The notes under the pieces are model-generated. The model was not told the origin of the DNA and ran no database searches. It saw nothing but the letters and a program-made list of their open reading frames with translations. This document shows positions 23,154 to 31,476 of a stretch of 33,290 nucleotides of DNA, piece by piece (position 1 is the first letter of the stretch; every line of letters starts with the position of its first letter). The translations under genes were made by a program, and so were the position numbers. Source of the stretch: Catenulispora pinistramenti (GTDB taxonomy: Bacteria; Actinomycetota; Actinomycetes; Streptomycetales; Catenulisporaceae); contig NZ_JAAFYZ010000105.1 in NCBI RefSeq assembly GCF_018274385.1, positions 1-33,290 on the forward strand, read 5' to 3'.

Positions 23154-24614
23154 TCAGTACCGATAGTGCTCAGCCTTATAAGGCCCCTCAATCGGCACAC
23201 TGAGATACTCCGCCTGCTCCGCCGACAACTCCGTCAGCTCCGCCCCGAGCGCGTCCAAATGCAGCCGCGCCACCTTCTCGTCGAGTTGCTTCGGCAGCCG
23301 GTACACCTCGTCCGAGTAGTGCTCCGGCCGCGTGAACAGCTCGATCTGGGCCAGCACCTGGTTCGAGAACGACGCCGACATCACGAAGCTCGGGTGGCCG
23401 GTGGCGTTGCCGAGGTTGAACAGGCGCCCCTCGGACAGGATCAGGACCGCGTGGCCGTCCGGGAAGGTCCACTGGTGGACCTGCGGCTTGATCTCCGTCT
23501 TCGTGACGCCGGGGTGCGCGGCCAGGCCGGCCATGTCGATCTCGGTGTCGAAGTGGCCGACGTTGCCGACGATCGCGTTGTGCCGCATGCGCGCCAGGTG
23601 CTCCAGCCGGATCGCGCCGGTCCCGGCCGTGGCCGTGACGAAGATGTGCGCGGTCTCCACGACCTGCTCCAGCCGCGCCACCTGGAACCCGTCCATCGCC
23701 GCCTGCAGGGCGTTGATGGGGTCGATCTCCGTCACCACGACGCGGGCGCCCTGCCCGCGCAGCGCCTCGGAGGCGCCCTTGCCGACGTCGCCGTAGCCGC
23801 AGACGACCGCGGTCTTGCCGCCGATCATGACGTCGGTGGCGCGGTTGAGGCCGTCCGCCATCGAGTGGCGGATGCCGTACTTGTTGTCGAACTTCGACTT
23901 GGTGACCGAGTCGTTGACGTTGATCGCCGGGAACAGGAGCCGTCCCTCGCGGGCCAGCTTGTACAGGCGCGCGCCGCCGTTCGTGGTCTCCTCGGAGACG
24001 CCGCGGATGCCGGCGGCGATGCGGGTGAAGCGGTGGTCGTCCTCGGCGATGCTGTCGGCCAGCAGGGCCAGGATGAGGCGGCGTTCCTCGTGGTCGCCGG
24101 GCTCGGGTTCCGGGACGCTGCCGGCGGTCTCGTACTCGGCACCGAGGTGGACCAGGAGGGTGGCGTCACCGCCGTCGTCGACCAGGAGGTCCGGGCCGCG
24201 TCCGGCGCCGAAGTCGAAGAGTTGGCGGGTGCACCACCAGTACTCTTCGAGCGATTCGCCCTTCCAGGCGAACACCGCGGTGCCGGTGGGCTTCTCCAGG
24301 GTGCCCTCCGGGCCGACGACGATCGCGGCCGCGGCCTCGTTCTGGGTGGAGAAGATGTTGCAGGACACCCAGCGGACCTCGGCGCCGAGCGCGACGAGGG
24401 TCTCGATGAGGACCGCGGTCTGCACGGTCATGTGCAGGGAGCCGGCGATCCGGGCGCCGCGCAGCGGCTGCGCCTCGGCGTACTCGGCGCGCAGGGCCAT
24501 CAGGCCGGGCATCTCGTGCTCGGCCAGCCGGATCTGGTGGCGGCCGGCCCCGGCCAGGTCGAGATCGGCGACCGCGAAGCGCAGGCCGTTGATCTCTTGC
24601 AGGTGGTTCTTCAT
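23154..24614 (-). CDS. ahcY: Adenosylhomocysteinase (S-adenosylhomocysteine hydrolase)
   Basis: This 486-aa enzyme splits S-adenosylhomocysteine into adenosine and homocysteine, removing the inhibitor made by SAM-dependent methyltransferases. It shows the N-terminal substrate motif G-S-L-H-M-T (58-63), S-C-N-I-F-S-T-Q (84-91), the catalytic N-D-S-V-T-K-S-K-F-D-N (234-244; Lys239, Asp243), the NAD-binding G-Y-G-D-V-G-K-G (273-280), and the C-terminal K-A-E-H-Y-R-Y that closes the neighbouring subunit's NAD site. The length fits the actinobacterial form, which carries an extra segment near 140-180. The start is ATG 24614 with a weak GGGAAAG site. Expression is probably controlled by the SAH riboswitch about 50 bp upstream. 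Confidence 0.98.
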   Translation of the reverse strand: MKNHLQEINGLRFAVADLDLAGAGRHQIRLAEHEMPGLMALRAEYAEAQPLRGARIAGSLHMTVQTAVLIETLVALGAEVRWVSCNIFSTQNEAAAAIVVGPEGTLEKPTGTAVFAWKGESLEEYWWCTRQLFDFGAGRGPDLLVDDGGDATLLVHLGAEYETAGSVPEPEPGDHEERRLILALLADSIAEDDHRFTRIAAGIRGVSEETTNGGARLYKLAREGRLLFPAINVNDSVTKSKFDNKYGIRHSMADGLNRATDVMIGGKTAVVCGYGDVGKGASEALRGQGARVVVTEIDPINALQAAMDGFQVARLEQVVETAHIFVTATAGTGAIRLEHLARMRHNAIVGNVGHFDTEIDMAGLAAHPGVTKTEIKPQVHQWTFPDGHAVLILSEGRLFNLGNATGHPSFVMSASFSNQVLAQIELFTRPEHYSDEVYRLPKQLDEKVARLHLDALGAELTELSAEQAEYLSVPIEGPYKAEHYRY

Positions 24615-24666
24615 GCTCGCTTTCCCGTCTTCGCATGAGGTGGTGGAACCCGTGGAAGCACGAAGT

Positions 24667-24750
24667 GCGCCTCCACGAGGGAGGCGCCCTTGGGAAAGTC
24701 GTCGGGACCGAGCGTGGCGGATCAGGGATCCGTTGCAGCGCCTCTCAGCT
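24667..24750 (-). promoter_or_regulatory. S-adenosylhomocysteine riboswitch with competing hairpin, upstream of ahcY
   Basis: Reading the minus strand from 24750, the leader shows the SAH-riboswitch core. P1 is CTGAG (24748-24744) with CTCGG (24712-24708). The conserved GCGCTGCAACG lies inside 24742-24730. A perfect P2 hairpin CGGATC-CCT-GATCCG spans 24732-24718, followed by CCACGCTCGG. The distal pairing GAGGCGC (24744-24738) with GCGCCTC (24687-24681) forms the pseudoknot-like P4. The 24687-24680 strand can instead pair with GGAGGCGC at 24674-24667 (8 bp, 5-base loop), which gives two mutually exclusive states. In known SAH switches, ligand turns ahcY on. A separate hairpin (24772-24757) lies just 5'. 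Family assignment is from memory of the consensus. Confidence 0.85.
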
Positions 24751-24863
24751 CCGGCGGCGCCGGTGACGGCGCACGATCAATGTAGCGCGCGCCGGATCGG
24801 GATGCCCGTAGGCCCCGCAGGACGCCTGTGCGCCCTTGAACGCCCGTAGATCCCGCCGGACGG

Positions 24864-25304
24864 TCACAGGTCGCGGGTGAAGACCACGCGCGCCTGGCCG
24901 GGGCCGGCATAGTCCTCGACGGTCTCGGCCTGGAAGCCGATCGTGGTGTGGAAGGCGAAGCTGCCGGTGTTCGTGACGGCGGTGATCGCCTTCAGGCTGG
25001 TGGCGCCCTGCTCGGCGGCCGAGCGGGCGAACTCGGCGTGCAGCCGGCGGCCCAGGCCGGTGCCGCGGGTGTCGTCGCGGGTGGCGATGAAGTGGATGTA
25101 GCCGACGTGGTCGTGGTTCACCCAGCCCATCAGGTAGCCGCGGATGCCGTCCGGGGAGTCGGCGACGATGCAGGTCTGGCCGAACTCGTGGACGAGCGGG
25201 TAGTGGTGACCCTGGCGCATGTCGCGTTCGCCCCAGTAGCGCGGCATGTCGGCGATGATCTGATTCAGGTCGGCGACGGTCATCAGACGCATGTTCTCGG
25301 TCAT
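24864..25304 (-). CDS. GNAT-family N-acetyltransferase
   Basis: This 146-aa protein has the acetyl-CoA-binding motif A as R-G-T-G-L-G-R-R-L (80-88), preceded by the strand V-G-Y-I-H-F-I-A-T. It has the C-terminal helix-strand with N-T-G-S-F-A-F-H-T-T-I-G-F, typical of GNAT enzymes (N...A...Y/F...GF pattern). The substrate is unknown. ATG 25304 is chosen to give a normal GNAT length. There is no clear ribosome site, and ATG 25292 or 25283 could also serve. It is upstream of the ahcY leader on the same strand, but the riboswitch and an extra hairpin suggest ahcY is transcribed separately. Confidence 0.88.
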   Translation of the reverse strand: MTENMRLMTVADLNQIIADMPRYWGERDMRQGHHYPLVHEFGQTCIVADSPDGIRGYLMGWVNHDHVGYIHFIATRDDTRGTGLGRRLHAEFARSAAEQGATSLKAITAVTNTGSFAFHTTIGFQAETVEDYAGPGQARVVFTRDL

Positions 25305-25429
25305 GGGCCGATGGTGGCAGAGCCCGGGACCGGCGGGGTGAGCGCCGGTCCCGGGCTTGTGGCGGGTTGTGCTGGCCCTGCGGGTCGCGCTGGTCATAGT
25401 TTGCCGGAGTGCCGGTCAACGACTGCGTT

Positions 25430-25594
25430 TCACGTCCCTGTCGAGGACGCCAACGCCACCGCGCCGCCGGTCGCCAGCAGAATGGCGAGGACCGTGATCA
25501 CGAGGACTACACGGCCGGCTATCAGGGTTCTCAGCGGCGTGTCATGGTTTCCGTTTCCAGGCGCGGGCAGGCGCCAGCGAGGAGCAGCGGCCAC
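25430..25594 (-). CDS. 54-aa small single-pass membrane protein
   Basis: A short ORF on the minus strand starts at GTG 25594 with AGGAAGG nine bases upstream, one of the better ribosome sites in the window. The product has a basic, Pro-rich head (V-A-A-A-P-R-W-R-L-P), then a hydrophobic helix of about 22 residues (about 29-50, V-V-L-V-I-T-V-L-A-I-L-L-A-T-G-G), and ends S-S-T-G-T. The helix and third-position G/C bias support a real gene. It lies 125 bp upstream of the GNAT gene in the same direction. I know of no family to assign. Confidence 0.6.
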   Translation of the reverse strand: MAAAPRWRLPAPGNGNHDTPLRTLIAGRVVLVITVLAILLATGGAVALASSTGT

Positions 25595-25795
25595 GGCGGG
25601 TGTCCTTCCTAAGTCCGACTAGGGCGAGAGGTGGCGGAGCCGGGTGACGCTGTGATGATGAGGGCTGAAGCGCTCTAGTTCTTCAGTGGCCCGTGCTCGA
25701 ATCTAAAACCTGGCGGGCCTGAGGTCCAGGGGATCGAAGCCGAGCCTCAGCATTCAGTTCATCGACGCTCACGCTCCGCACGCACACCAGTTCTC

Positions 25796-25801
25796 TACCT
25801 T
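25796..25801 (+). promoter_or_regulatory. Possible -10 box of a leaderless lysA transcript
   Basis: TACCTT ends 6 bases before the A of the lysA ATG, so transcription would begin at the start codon itself. No Shine-Dalgarno is present before this ATG, which fits a leaderless mRNA. No convincing -35 box is seen. Confidence 0.3.
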
Positions 25802-25807
25802 CGCGGC

Positions 25808-27094
25808 ATGGACAGCGTCTCTGTGCGTGATCAAATCTGGCCGACCGGCGCGGCCTGGGCCGATGGCGAGCTCACGATCGCCGGGATCGGGGTGCGCGCG
25901 CTCGCCGCCGAATTCGGGACTCCGCTCTACCTGCTCGACGCGGCCGACTTCCGGGCCCGCTGCTCAACGTGGCTGGCCGCCTTCCCCGACGGGGACGTGC
26001 ACTACGGCGGGAAGGCGTTCCTGGCGCCGGCTGTCGTGGGGTGGTTGGCGGAACTCGGGTTGTGCCTCGACGTGTGCAGCGGCGGCGAGTTGGCGGTGGC
26101 CCGGGTCGGTGGGATGCCGCCGGAGCGCGTGGTGTTCCACGGCAATAACAAGTCGGTCGCGGAGATCCGGCAGGCGGTATCGTGGGGCGTCGGGTGCATC
26201 GTGCTCGATTCGCGGCACGAGGTGGACCGGGTGGCGCGCGCGGCGGAGGAGAGCGGCGCGCGGCAGCAGGTCATGATCCGGGTGAAGCCCGGAGTCGACG
26301 CCGACACCCACGCGTCCTGGGCCACCGGCGGCGAGCGCAGCAAGTTCGGGCTCTCCATCGCCTCCGGCGAGGCGGCGGAAGCGATACGCGGGGTCCTGGC
26401 CGAACCAAGCCTGGAACTCGTCGGCCTGCATTCGCACATCGGCTCGCAGATCTTCGACCTCGACTCGTTCGGCGAGGCCGCGCGCCGGATCGTGAGCTTC
26501 CTGCGCGCCGTCGAGAGCGAGCAGCACACCGTCATCGGCAAGCTGGATCTGGGCGGCGGCCTCGGCGTCCGCTATCTGCCCGGCGACAAGACAGCGCCGA
26601 CTCCGGCGGAACTCGCCGACGTCCTCCACGCCGTGGTGCCCGACGACATCCGCCTCGCGGTCGAGCCCGGCCGTTCCATCGTCGCGCCGACCACGGTCGC
26701 GGTCTACGAGGTCGGCACGGTCAAGGACCGCTTCGTCGCGGTGGACGGCGGCATGAGCGACAATCCGCGCCCCGCTACGTACGGTGCGGCCTATACCGCG
26801 GTCCTCGCCTCCCGCCACAGCGCCGCCCCGACCGAGGCGATGACCGTCGTCGGAAAGCACTGCGAGACCGGCGACATCCTCGTCGAGGACGTCGATCTGC
26901 CTGCGGATCTGATGCCCGGCGACCTGATCGCGATCCCCTGCTCGGGTGCCTATCAGCGTTCCGCGGCGAGCAACTACAACCTGGTGCCGAGACCGCCGGT
27001 GGTCGCGGTGAACGAGAACGCGGTGAACGGGAACGCGGCGCACGTCATTGTGCGCCGCGAGACTGAGGAGGACCTGCTGCGCCTCTACCCCTGA
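25808..27094 (+). CDS. lysA: Diaminopimelate decarboxylase
   Basis: This 428-aa fold-type III PLP enzyme converts meso-diaminopimelate to L-lysine, the last step of lysine synthesis. It has the PLP lysine Lys69 in H-Y-G-G-K-A-F, the phosphate-binding H-S-H-I-G-S (about 207-212), the G-G-G-L-G loop (about 249), E-P-G-R-S (about 285), the catalytic C-E-T-G-D (Cys352), and the S-G-A-Y...S-N-Y-N tyrosine motif near the C-terminus. All match canonical LysA except that the PLP motif reads Y-G-G-K instead of Y-A-x-K. No ribosome site precedes ATG 25808. The gene is not next to other lysine or threonine biosynthesis genes; it overlaps the S66 peptidase gene tail to tail by 10 bp, so this may be a second, peptide-salvage copy. 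Confidence 0.93.
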   Translation: MDSVSVRDQIWPTGAAWADGELTIAGIGVRALAAEFGTPLYLLDAADFRARCSTWLAAFPDGDVHYGGKAFLAPAVVGWLAELGLCLDVCSGGELAVARVGGMPPERVVFHGNNKSVAEIRQAVSWGVGCIVLDSRHEVDRVARAAEESGARQQVMIRVKPGVDADTHASWATGGERSKFGLSIASGEAAEAIRGVLAEPSLELVGLHSHIGSQIFDLDSFGEAARRIVSFLRAVESEQHTVIGKLDLGGGLGVRYLPGDKTAPTPAELADVLHAVVPDDIRLAVEPGRSIVAPTTVAVYEVGTVKDRFVAVDGGMSDNPRPATYGAAYTAVLASRHSAAPTEAMTVVGKHCETGDILVEDVDLPADLMPGDLIAIPCSGAYQRSAASNYNLVPRPPVVAVNENAVNGNAAHVIVRRETEEDLLRLYP

Positions 27095-28062
27095 CCGCTC
27101 CGCGGGTCGGCGGTGGGCTCGGCGGTGGGCTCGGCGAGCACCTGGTCCAGGAAGGTGAGGGTCCCGGCGTCGGCGTCGAGCCGGGCCCGCACGCCCACCG
27201 GATACGTCTGCATCTCGCAGTTGTGCCCGATGTTCACCCCGGCCAGGACCGGGACTCCGAGGTCTGAGAAGCGCTCGGTCAGCAGCGCCTCGATGTGCTC
27301 GGGATCGCCACACTCGGTGAACGTCCCGAGGATGATCCCGCGCACACCTTCCAGGTAGCCCTTGGCCCGGCGGAACTGCGTGAACACCCGGTCCAGGCGG
27401 AACGGCAGCTCATCTACGTCCTCCAGGAACAGGATCGCGTCCCGGGCCGGATACGACGTGTCGGTCCCGAAGTTGGCCGCGATCAGCGTGGCGGTCCCCC
27501 CGAGCGTCAGTCCCTCGGCGACGCCGGAGACCATGGCCCGCGAGCCCGGGAACGTGAGCTGCTTGACCGACGACGGCGTGAACAGGAGCTTCATCAGCTC
27601 CCTGAAGTCATACTCGTCAGGACCCTGCCAGAACCCGCCGCAAGCCACCATCGGCCCGAACAGCGACACCCAGCCGAGCTTGACGGCCACCGCCTCCAGG
27701 ACCGCGGTGACGTCGGAGTATCCGACGACCACCTTCGGCCGGGCGGCGTCGATCCGGTTCCAGTCCAACAGTTCCAGCGTGCGTTGTGAGCCGTAGCCGC
27801 CGCAGGCGAGGAACACCCCGGCGTACTTCGGATCGGACAGCGCGCGCGTCAGATCCGCGGCGCGCTCGGCGTCGGTACCGGCCAGGTATTCGTACACACT
27901 GCCGGTGGCGCGAGCCGTGCCGAACACCTCCGGCTTGAGCCCGACGGACTCCATGGCGCGCAGGCCCGACTCAAGGTGCTCCTGGCTCAGTACCGGCGAG
28001 GAGGCACAGAGTACTGCGACAGTGTCCCCGGGCTTCAGGCCGGGCGGACGGACCAAAGTCAT
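27085..28062 (-). CDS. S66-family LD-carboxypeptidase (LdcA/MccF type)
   Basis: This 325-aa cytoplasmic serine peptidase has the catalytic triad Ser116 (V-G-Y-S-D-V-T), Glu214 (L-F-L-E-D-V-D-E) and His280 (N-I-G-H-N-C-E). Family members cut the bond between meso-diaminopimelate and D-alanine in recycled muropeptides, or resemble MccF, which detoxifies peptide-nucleotide antibiotics by cleaving an acyl-adenylate amide. I cannot tell which applies here. The length and triad spacing fit LdcA. ATG 28062 overlaps the stop of the upstream M20 gene (ATGA), showing tight coupling. It is the last gene of the S9-M20-S66 operon. Confidence 0.92.
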   Translation of the reverse strand: MTLVRPPGLKPGDTVAVLCASSPVLSQEHLESGLRAMESVGLKPEVFGTARATGSVYEYLAGTDAERAADLTRALSDPKYAGVFLACGGYGSQRTLELLDWNRIDAARPKVVVGYSDVTAVLEAVAVKLGWVSLFGPMVACGGFWQGPDEYDFRELMKLLFTPSSVKQLTFPGSRAMVSGVAEGLTLGGTATLIAANFGTDTSYPARDAILFLEDVDELPFRLDRVFTQFRRAKGYLEGVRGIILGTFTECGDPEHIEALLTERFSDLGVPVLAGVNIGHNCEMQTYPVGVRARLDADAGTLTFLDQVLAEPTAEPTADPRSGQG

Positions 28063-29468
28063 ACCCCTGCACCCCTCGGATCGGTCAGCAGGTACGTGGC
28101 GAGCACCCCGGCGCCGAAGGTCAGGCTGTCGGTGAGTACGTGCTCATCGACGCCGTGCACGTACTCCCACGCGTCGAAGCCCTCGGGCGTCCGGCCGGGA
28201 ACGAAGCCGAAACCGGGGATGCCGATCTTCGCGAAGGCCTTGGCGTCCGTGCCGCCGGTCATGCAGAACGGCAGCACGATCGCCTCCGGGTCGAAGGCCC
28301 GCAGCGCGGCGGCCATCGCGGCGAAGTCCGGGGCGGTGAAGTCGGCGCTGACCGGGCTGCCGTGGTCGCCGGTGCGGGTGGCGTCCGGGCCGAGCAGTTC
28401 GTCGACGGTGGCGAAGAACTCGGCCTCGGTGCCCGGCAGCAGCCGGCCGTCCAGCGCCACGCTGGCCTCGGACGGGATCACGTTGTGCTTGTAGCCGGCG
28501 CGCAGCATCGTCGGGTTGACCGAGTTGCGCAGCGTGTCGGCCAGCAGCGGGGCCGCGGCGCCCAGACCGGACAGGTCCCGCGGCGAGATCTCGCGGCCGA
28601 AATGCTCGGACAGCCCGTCCAGCAGAGCCCTGACGATCGGCACCACCCGCACCGGCCACTCGTAGTCGGCGAACCGGGTGACCAGCGCGGCCAGCTTGGC
28701 GATCGCGTTGTCGTCGTTGCGGCGCGAGCCGTGCCCGGCGGTGCCGCGGACCGTGACGGTCATCCACGCACTGCCGCGCTCGCCCGCCGCGACCGGGTAG
28801 AGCCGCGCGCCGTCGGACAGGTGCACCGAATGGCCGCCGGACTCGCTGATCGCGGTGTCCACGCCCTCGAACAGGTCGCGGTGCTCACGGCACAGGAAGC
28901 CCGCGCCGAAGTCACCGGTGTCCTCCTCGTCGGCCACGAACGCCATGACGATGTCGCGCGGCGGCCGTTGCCCGGTGCGCGAAAGGTGCTGCACGAACGC
29001 GAGCATCATCGCGTCCATGTCTTTCATGTCCAGCGCACCGCGGCCCCAGACCGCGCCGTCGCGGACCTCGCCGGAGAACGGGTAGGACTGCCAGTCGGCG
29101 GGTTCGGCCGGGACGACGTCGAGGTGTCCGTGCACCAGCAGGGCCGGTGCGCTCGGGTCGGTGCCTGGGATGCGGACCACGGTGTTGGCGCGGCGCGGCG
29201 CCGACTCCAGGACCACCGGGCTGAAGCCGGCGTCGGTGATCTGCTCGGCGACCCACTCGGCGCAGGCCCGCTCGCCGCGGCTCTCGCCGGCGCCGAAGTT
29301 GCTGGTGTCGAAGCGGATCAGCCGGGAGCAGGCGGCGATGGCGTCGGCGGCCAGCTTCTCGACGTCGGCGTCGCTGGGGCGGGGCGCGGGCTTGGCCGCC
29401 GCTGGAGCCGCTTTCGCGGCAGTGGATGCGGCAGTGGATGTGGCGGCGTTGTCAGGGGTCTGTGTCAT
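28059..29468 (-). CDS. M20-family metallopeptidase/amidohydrolase
   Basis: This 469-aa protein carries the dinuclear zinc site of M20 enzymes: His115 in H-G-H-L-D (with Asp117), bridging Asp147 in G-A-L-D-M-K-D, the base Glu181 and metal Glu182 in A-D-E-E-D-T-G, and a C-terminal H-G-V-D-E-H. The dimerisation domain contains the G-H-G-S-R-R segment. The first 30 residues are an Ala/Pro/Thr-rich tail, not a signal peptide. Members are dipeptidases, aminoacylases or succinyl-diaminopimelate desuccinylases; the substrate here is open. It starts 1 bp after the S9 peptidase stop and overlaps the S66 gene by 4 bp, so it sits inside one operon. Confidence 0.93.
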   Translation of the reverse strand: MTQTPDNAATSTAASTAAKAAPAAAKPAPRPSDADVEKLAADAIAACSRLIRFDTSNFGAGESRGERACAEWVAEQITDAGFSPVVLESAPRRANTVVRIPGTDPSAPALLVHGHLDVVPAEPADWQSYPFSGEVRDGAVWGRGALDMKDMDAMMLAFVQHLSRTGQRPPRDIVMAFVADEEDTGDFGAGFLCREHRDLFEGVDTAISESGGHSVHLSDGARLYPVAAGERGSAWMTVTVRGTAGHGSRRNDDNAIAKLAALVTRFADYEWPVRVVPIVRALLDGLSEHFGREISPRDLSGLGAAAPLLADTLRNSVNPTMLRAGYKHNVIPSEASVALDGRLLPGTEAEFFATVDELLGPDATRTGDHGSPVSADFTAPDFAAMAAALRAFDPEAIVLPFCMTGGTDAKAFAKIGIPGFGFVPGRTPEGFDAWEYVHGVDEHVLTDSLTFGAGVLATYLLTDPRGAGV

Positions 29469-29469
29469 G

Positions 29470-31476
29470 TCAGGCTCCGAGGACGCTCGCGTACAGGTCC
29501 AGCTCGGCTTGCAGGCAGACGGTCATGGTCTCGTCCTTCCGGAAGCCGTGGCCCTCGCCGGGGAACCGGTGGTAGGCCCGGACCAGCCCGGGATTGACCG
29601 CCTCCACCGCCTTGACCAGCCGGTCGGCCTGGTCGGGCCGGCAGATCACGTCGTCCAGGCCCTGGAGCATGATGAACGGCGCGGTGATCTCGGCGGCGTG
29701 GGCCAGCGGCGAGACCCGGGCGAAGCGCGCGGTGTCCTTCTCAGGATCGCCGACCAGGTAATGGATGTAGCGGCTCTCGAAGTCGTGGGTCTGCTCGTCG
29801 TACCAGGTCGCCGGATCGCTGATCGGGAAGTAGACGGTGCCGCAGGCGAAGTAGTCGCTGTGCGCGAGCGCGGCCAGAGTGGCCCAGCCGCCGGCCGAGC
29901 CGCCGCGGATGCCGGTGCGCGCCGGGTCGGCCAGCCCGGCGGCGGCCAGGGCCCGGGCCACGGCGACCGAGTCCTCGACGTCGGTGATGCCCCAGGTGTG
30001 GCGGAGGCGGTCGCGGTAGGCGCGGCCGTAGCCGGTGGAGCCGCCGTAGTCGACGGTCGCGACCGCGTAGCCCCGCGAGGTGAACAGCGCGAAGTTGAGG
30101 TAGCGGGTGGTGACGGTGCCGCTGGTCGGGCCGCCGTGGACGTCGATCAGCAACGGCGGCGGGACGTCGGAAGGGCCCTGATACTCCGGGTTGGTCGGCG
30201 GATAGTAGATATAAGGGACCTGCCATCCTCCTTCGACCTGGACGTGGCGGCGTTCGGGGCGGGAGACCCAGGCCTCGTGCGGATACTCGGCGCGCTCGAC
30301 GCAGCGGGTGAGCCGGCCGCCGGCGACGTCGATGCGCAGCGGGGTCGAGGGTTCGGTGGGGCTCGCGGCGACGGCGACGATCGCGGTGCCGGCACCAGCA
30401 CCGGGGCCCGAGACGGAGTTGGCGAACTCGGTCCAGCCCGGCGCGAGGTCGGTGGTCTGGCCGGTCTCGGGGTCCCAGCGGATCAGCGTCTCGTCACCGA
30501 GGCTGCGGCGCAGGACCACGCCGGCATCGGTGACCGCGAAGGAGGTGGAGCCGACCCGCCAGATCGGGTGGCCGAACTCGGATTCGGTCGGGAAGACGTT
30601 GATGGCGGCCGTCTCGTCGCCGGCCAGGTCGACGCGGAAAAGGTTCCACCAGCCGTCCGGATCAGCCAGGGCGTACAGGCTGTCCGCATCGGCCCACTCG
30701 GCCTGCGCGACCGCGACCTGGGTGCCGACACCGCCTTCGTCGCCGCCGAGGACCCGGGCCTGGGCGACCGCGACGCCGTCCACGATCGAGGCGACCATCA
30801 GGTCGGTGGTCTCCCAGGGCATCGCCGGGTGGTCCCAGCCGAGCCAGGCCAGGCGGGTGCCGTCGGGGCTCAGGCGGATCGTGGACAGGAAGTGGTGGGA
30901 GCGGGCCACGACGCGCAGCGCGGTCGGGTCGTCGGCCGCGGCGCCGGACAGCGGGATGGCGACGACATCGCGTTTGGTGCGCGGTGCGGGGTCGGTCAGT
31001 TCCTCGGTGAGCTCGGTGACCTCGCGGATCGCCCAGATCTCGGTGCCGGACGGGCCCAGGATCGGGTCGGAGTAGTTGGTGCGGGTGACGCCTTCGGGGT
31101 CGGCGGGGGTCAGGGGCGCCGGCTCGAGCGCCGCGCCAGCAGACGACGGTTCGGCGGCGGGCATATCAGCGATCAGATACAGCCGCTGGTCGCTGGACCG
31201 GGAGAAGACCGCGAACTCCGGCGTGGCGAGGTAGGGACGACCGCCGTAACCGATGGCCTTGTTGCCGACCGGCCAGCCCGGACCCAGCACCGGGCACACG
31301 ACGCCGTCCGCACCGCGCCACATCAGACCCACGGTGGCCGTCGCCGGATCCGGCGCGCACCACCAGGTCTGCTCGCCGACGACCGAAGGCCACTGCGGCG
31401 CGCCGGGGATGGCGGCGACGTCCTCGGCGGTGATCGGCGACGGCCAGGTGCCATACGGTTTCTCGGCCTTGGTCAC
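29470..31476 (-). CDS. S9-family prolyl-oligopeptidase/acylaminoacyl-peptidase-like serine peptidase
   Basis: This 668-aa protein has an N-terminal beta-propeller (about 20-420) and a C-terminal alpha/beta hydrolase domain. The triad is Ser527 in R-G-G-S-A-G-G-W, Asp609 in G-L-D-D-V-I (second of the pair) and His643 in G-E-G-H-G-F. D-V-H-G-G-P-T-S is the oxyanion loop. Such enzymes take short peptides, often removing blocked N-terminal residues or dipeptides. No signal peptide is present, so it is cytoplasmic. GTG 31476 has GAGGAG five bases upstream. It is the first gene of the minus operon followed by M20 and S66 peptidases. Confidence 0.93.
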   Translation of the reverse strand: MTKAEKPYGTWPSPITAEDVAAIPGAPQWPSVVGEQTWWCAPDPATATVGLMWRGADGVVCPVLGPGWPVGNKAIGYGGRPYLATPEFAVFSRSSDQRLYLIADMPAAEPSSAGAALEPAPLTPADPEGVTRTNYSDPILGPSGTEIWAIREVTELTEELTDPAPRTKRDVVAIPLSGAAADDPTALRVVARSHHFLSTIRLSPDGTRLAWLGWDHPAMPWETTDLMVASIVDGVAVAQARVLGGDEGGVGTQVAVAQAEWADADSLYALADPDGWWNLFRVDLAGDETAAINVFPTESEFGHPIWRVGSTSFAVTDAGVVLRRSLGDETLIRWDPETGQTTDLAPGWTEFANSVSGPGAGAGTAIVAVAASPTEPSTPLRIDVAGGRLTRCVERAEYPHEAWVSRPERRHVQVEGGWQVPYIYYPPTNPEYQGPSDVPPPLLIDVHGGPTSGTVTTRYLNFALFTSRGYAVATVDYGGSTGYGRAYRDRLRHTWGITDVEDSVAVARALAAAGLADPARTGIRGGSAGGWATLAALAHSDYFACGTVYFPISDPATWYDEQTHDFESRYIHYLVGDPEKDTARFARVSPLAHAAEITAPFIMLQGLDDVICRPDQADRLVKAVEAVNPGLVRAYHRFPGEGHGFRKDETMTVCLQAELDLYASVLGA

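Noticed and set aside
22937..23203. Plus-strand 88-aa ORF encoding M-A-H-G-Q repeats
   Set aside because: The repeated peptide only reflects the 15-bp DNA repeat; there is no ribosome site and it overlaps the starts and ends of real minus-strand genes.
25650..25735. tRNA-like sequence with a CTCGAATC stretch upstream of lysA
   Set aside because: No acceptor stem, D-arm or anticodon stem can be formed around it in the right spacing.
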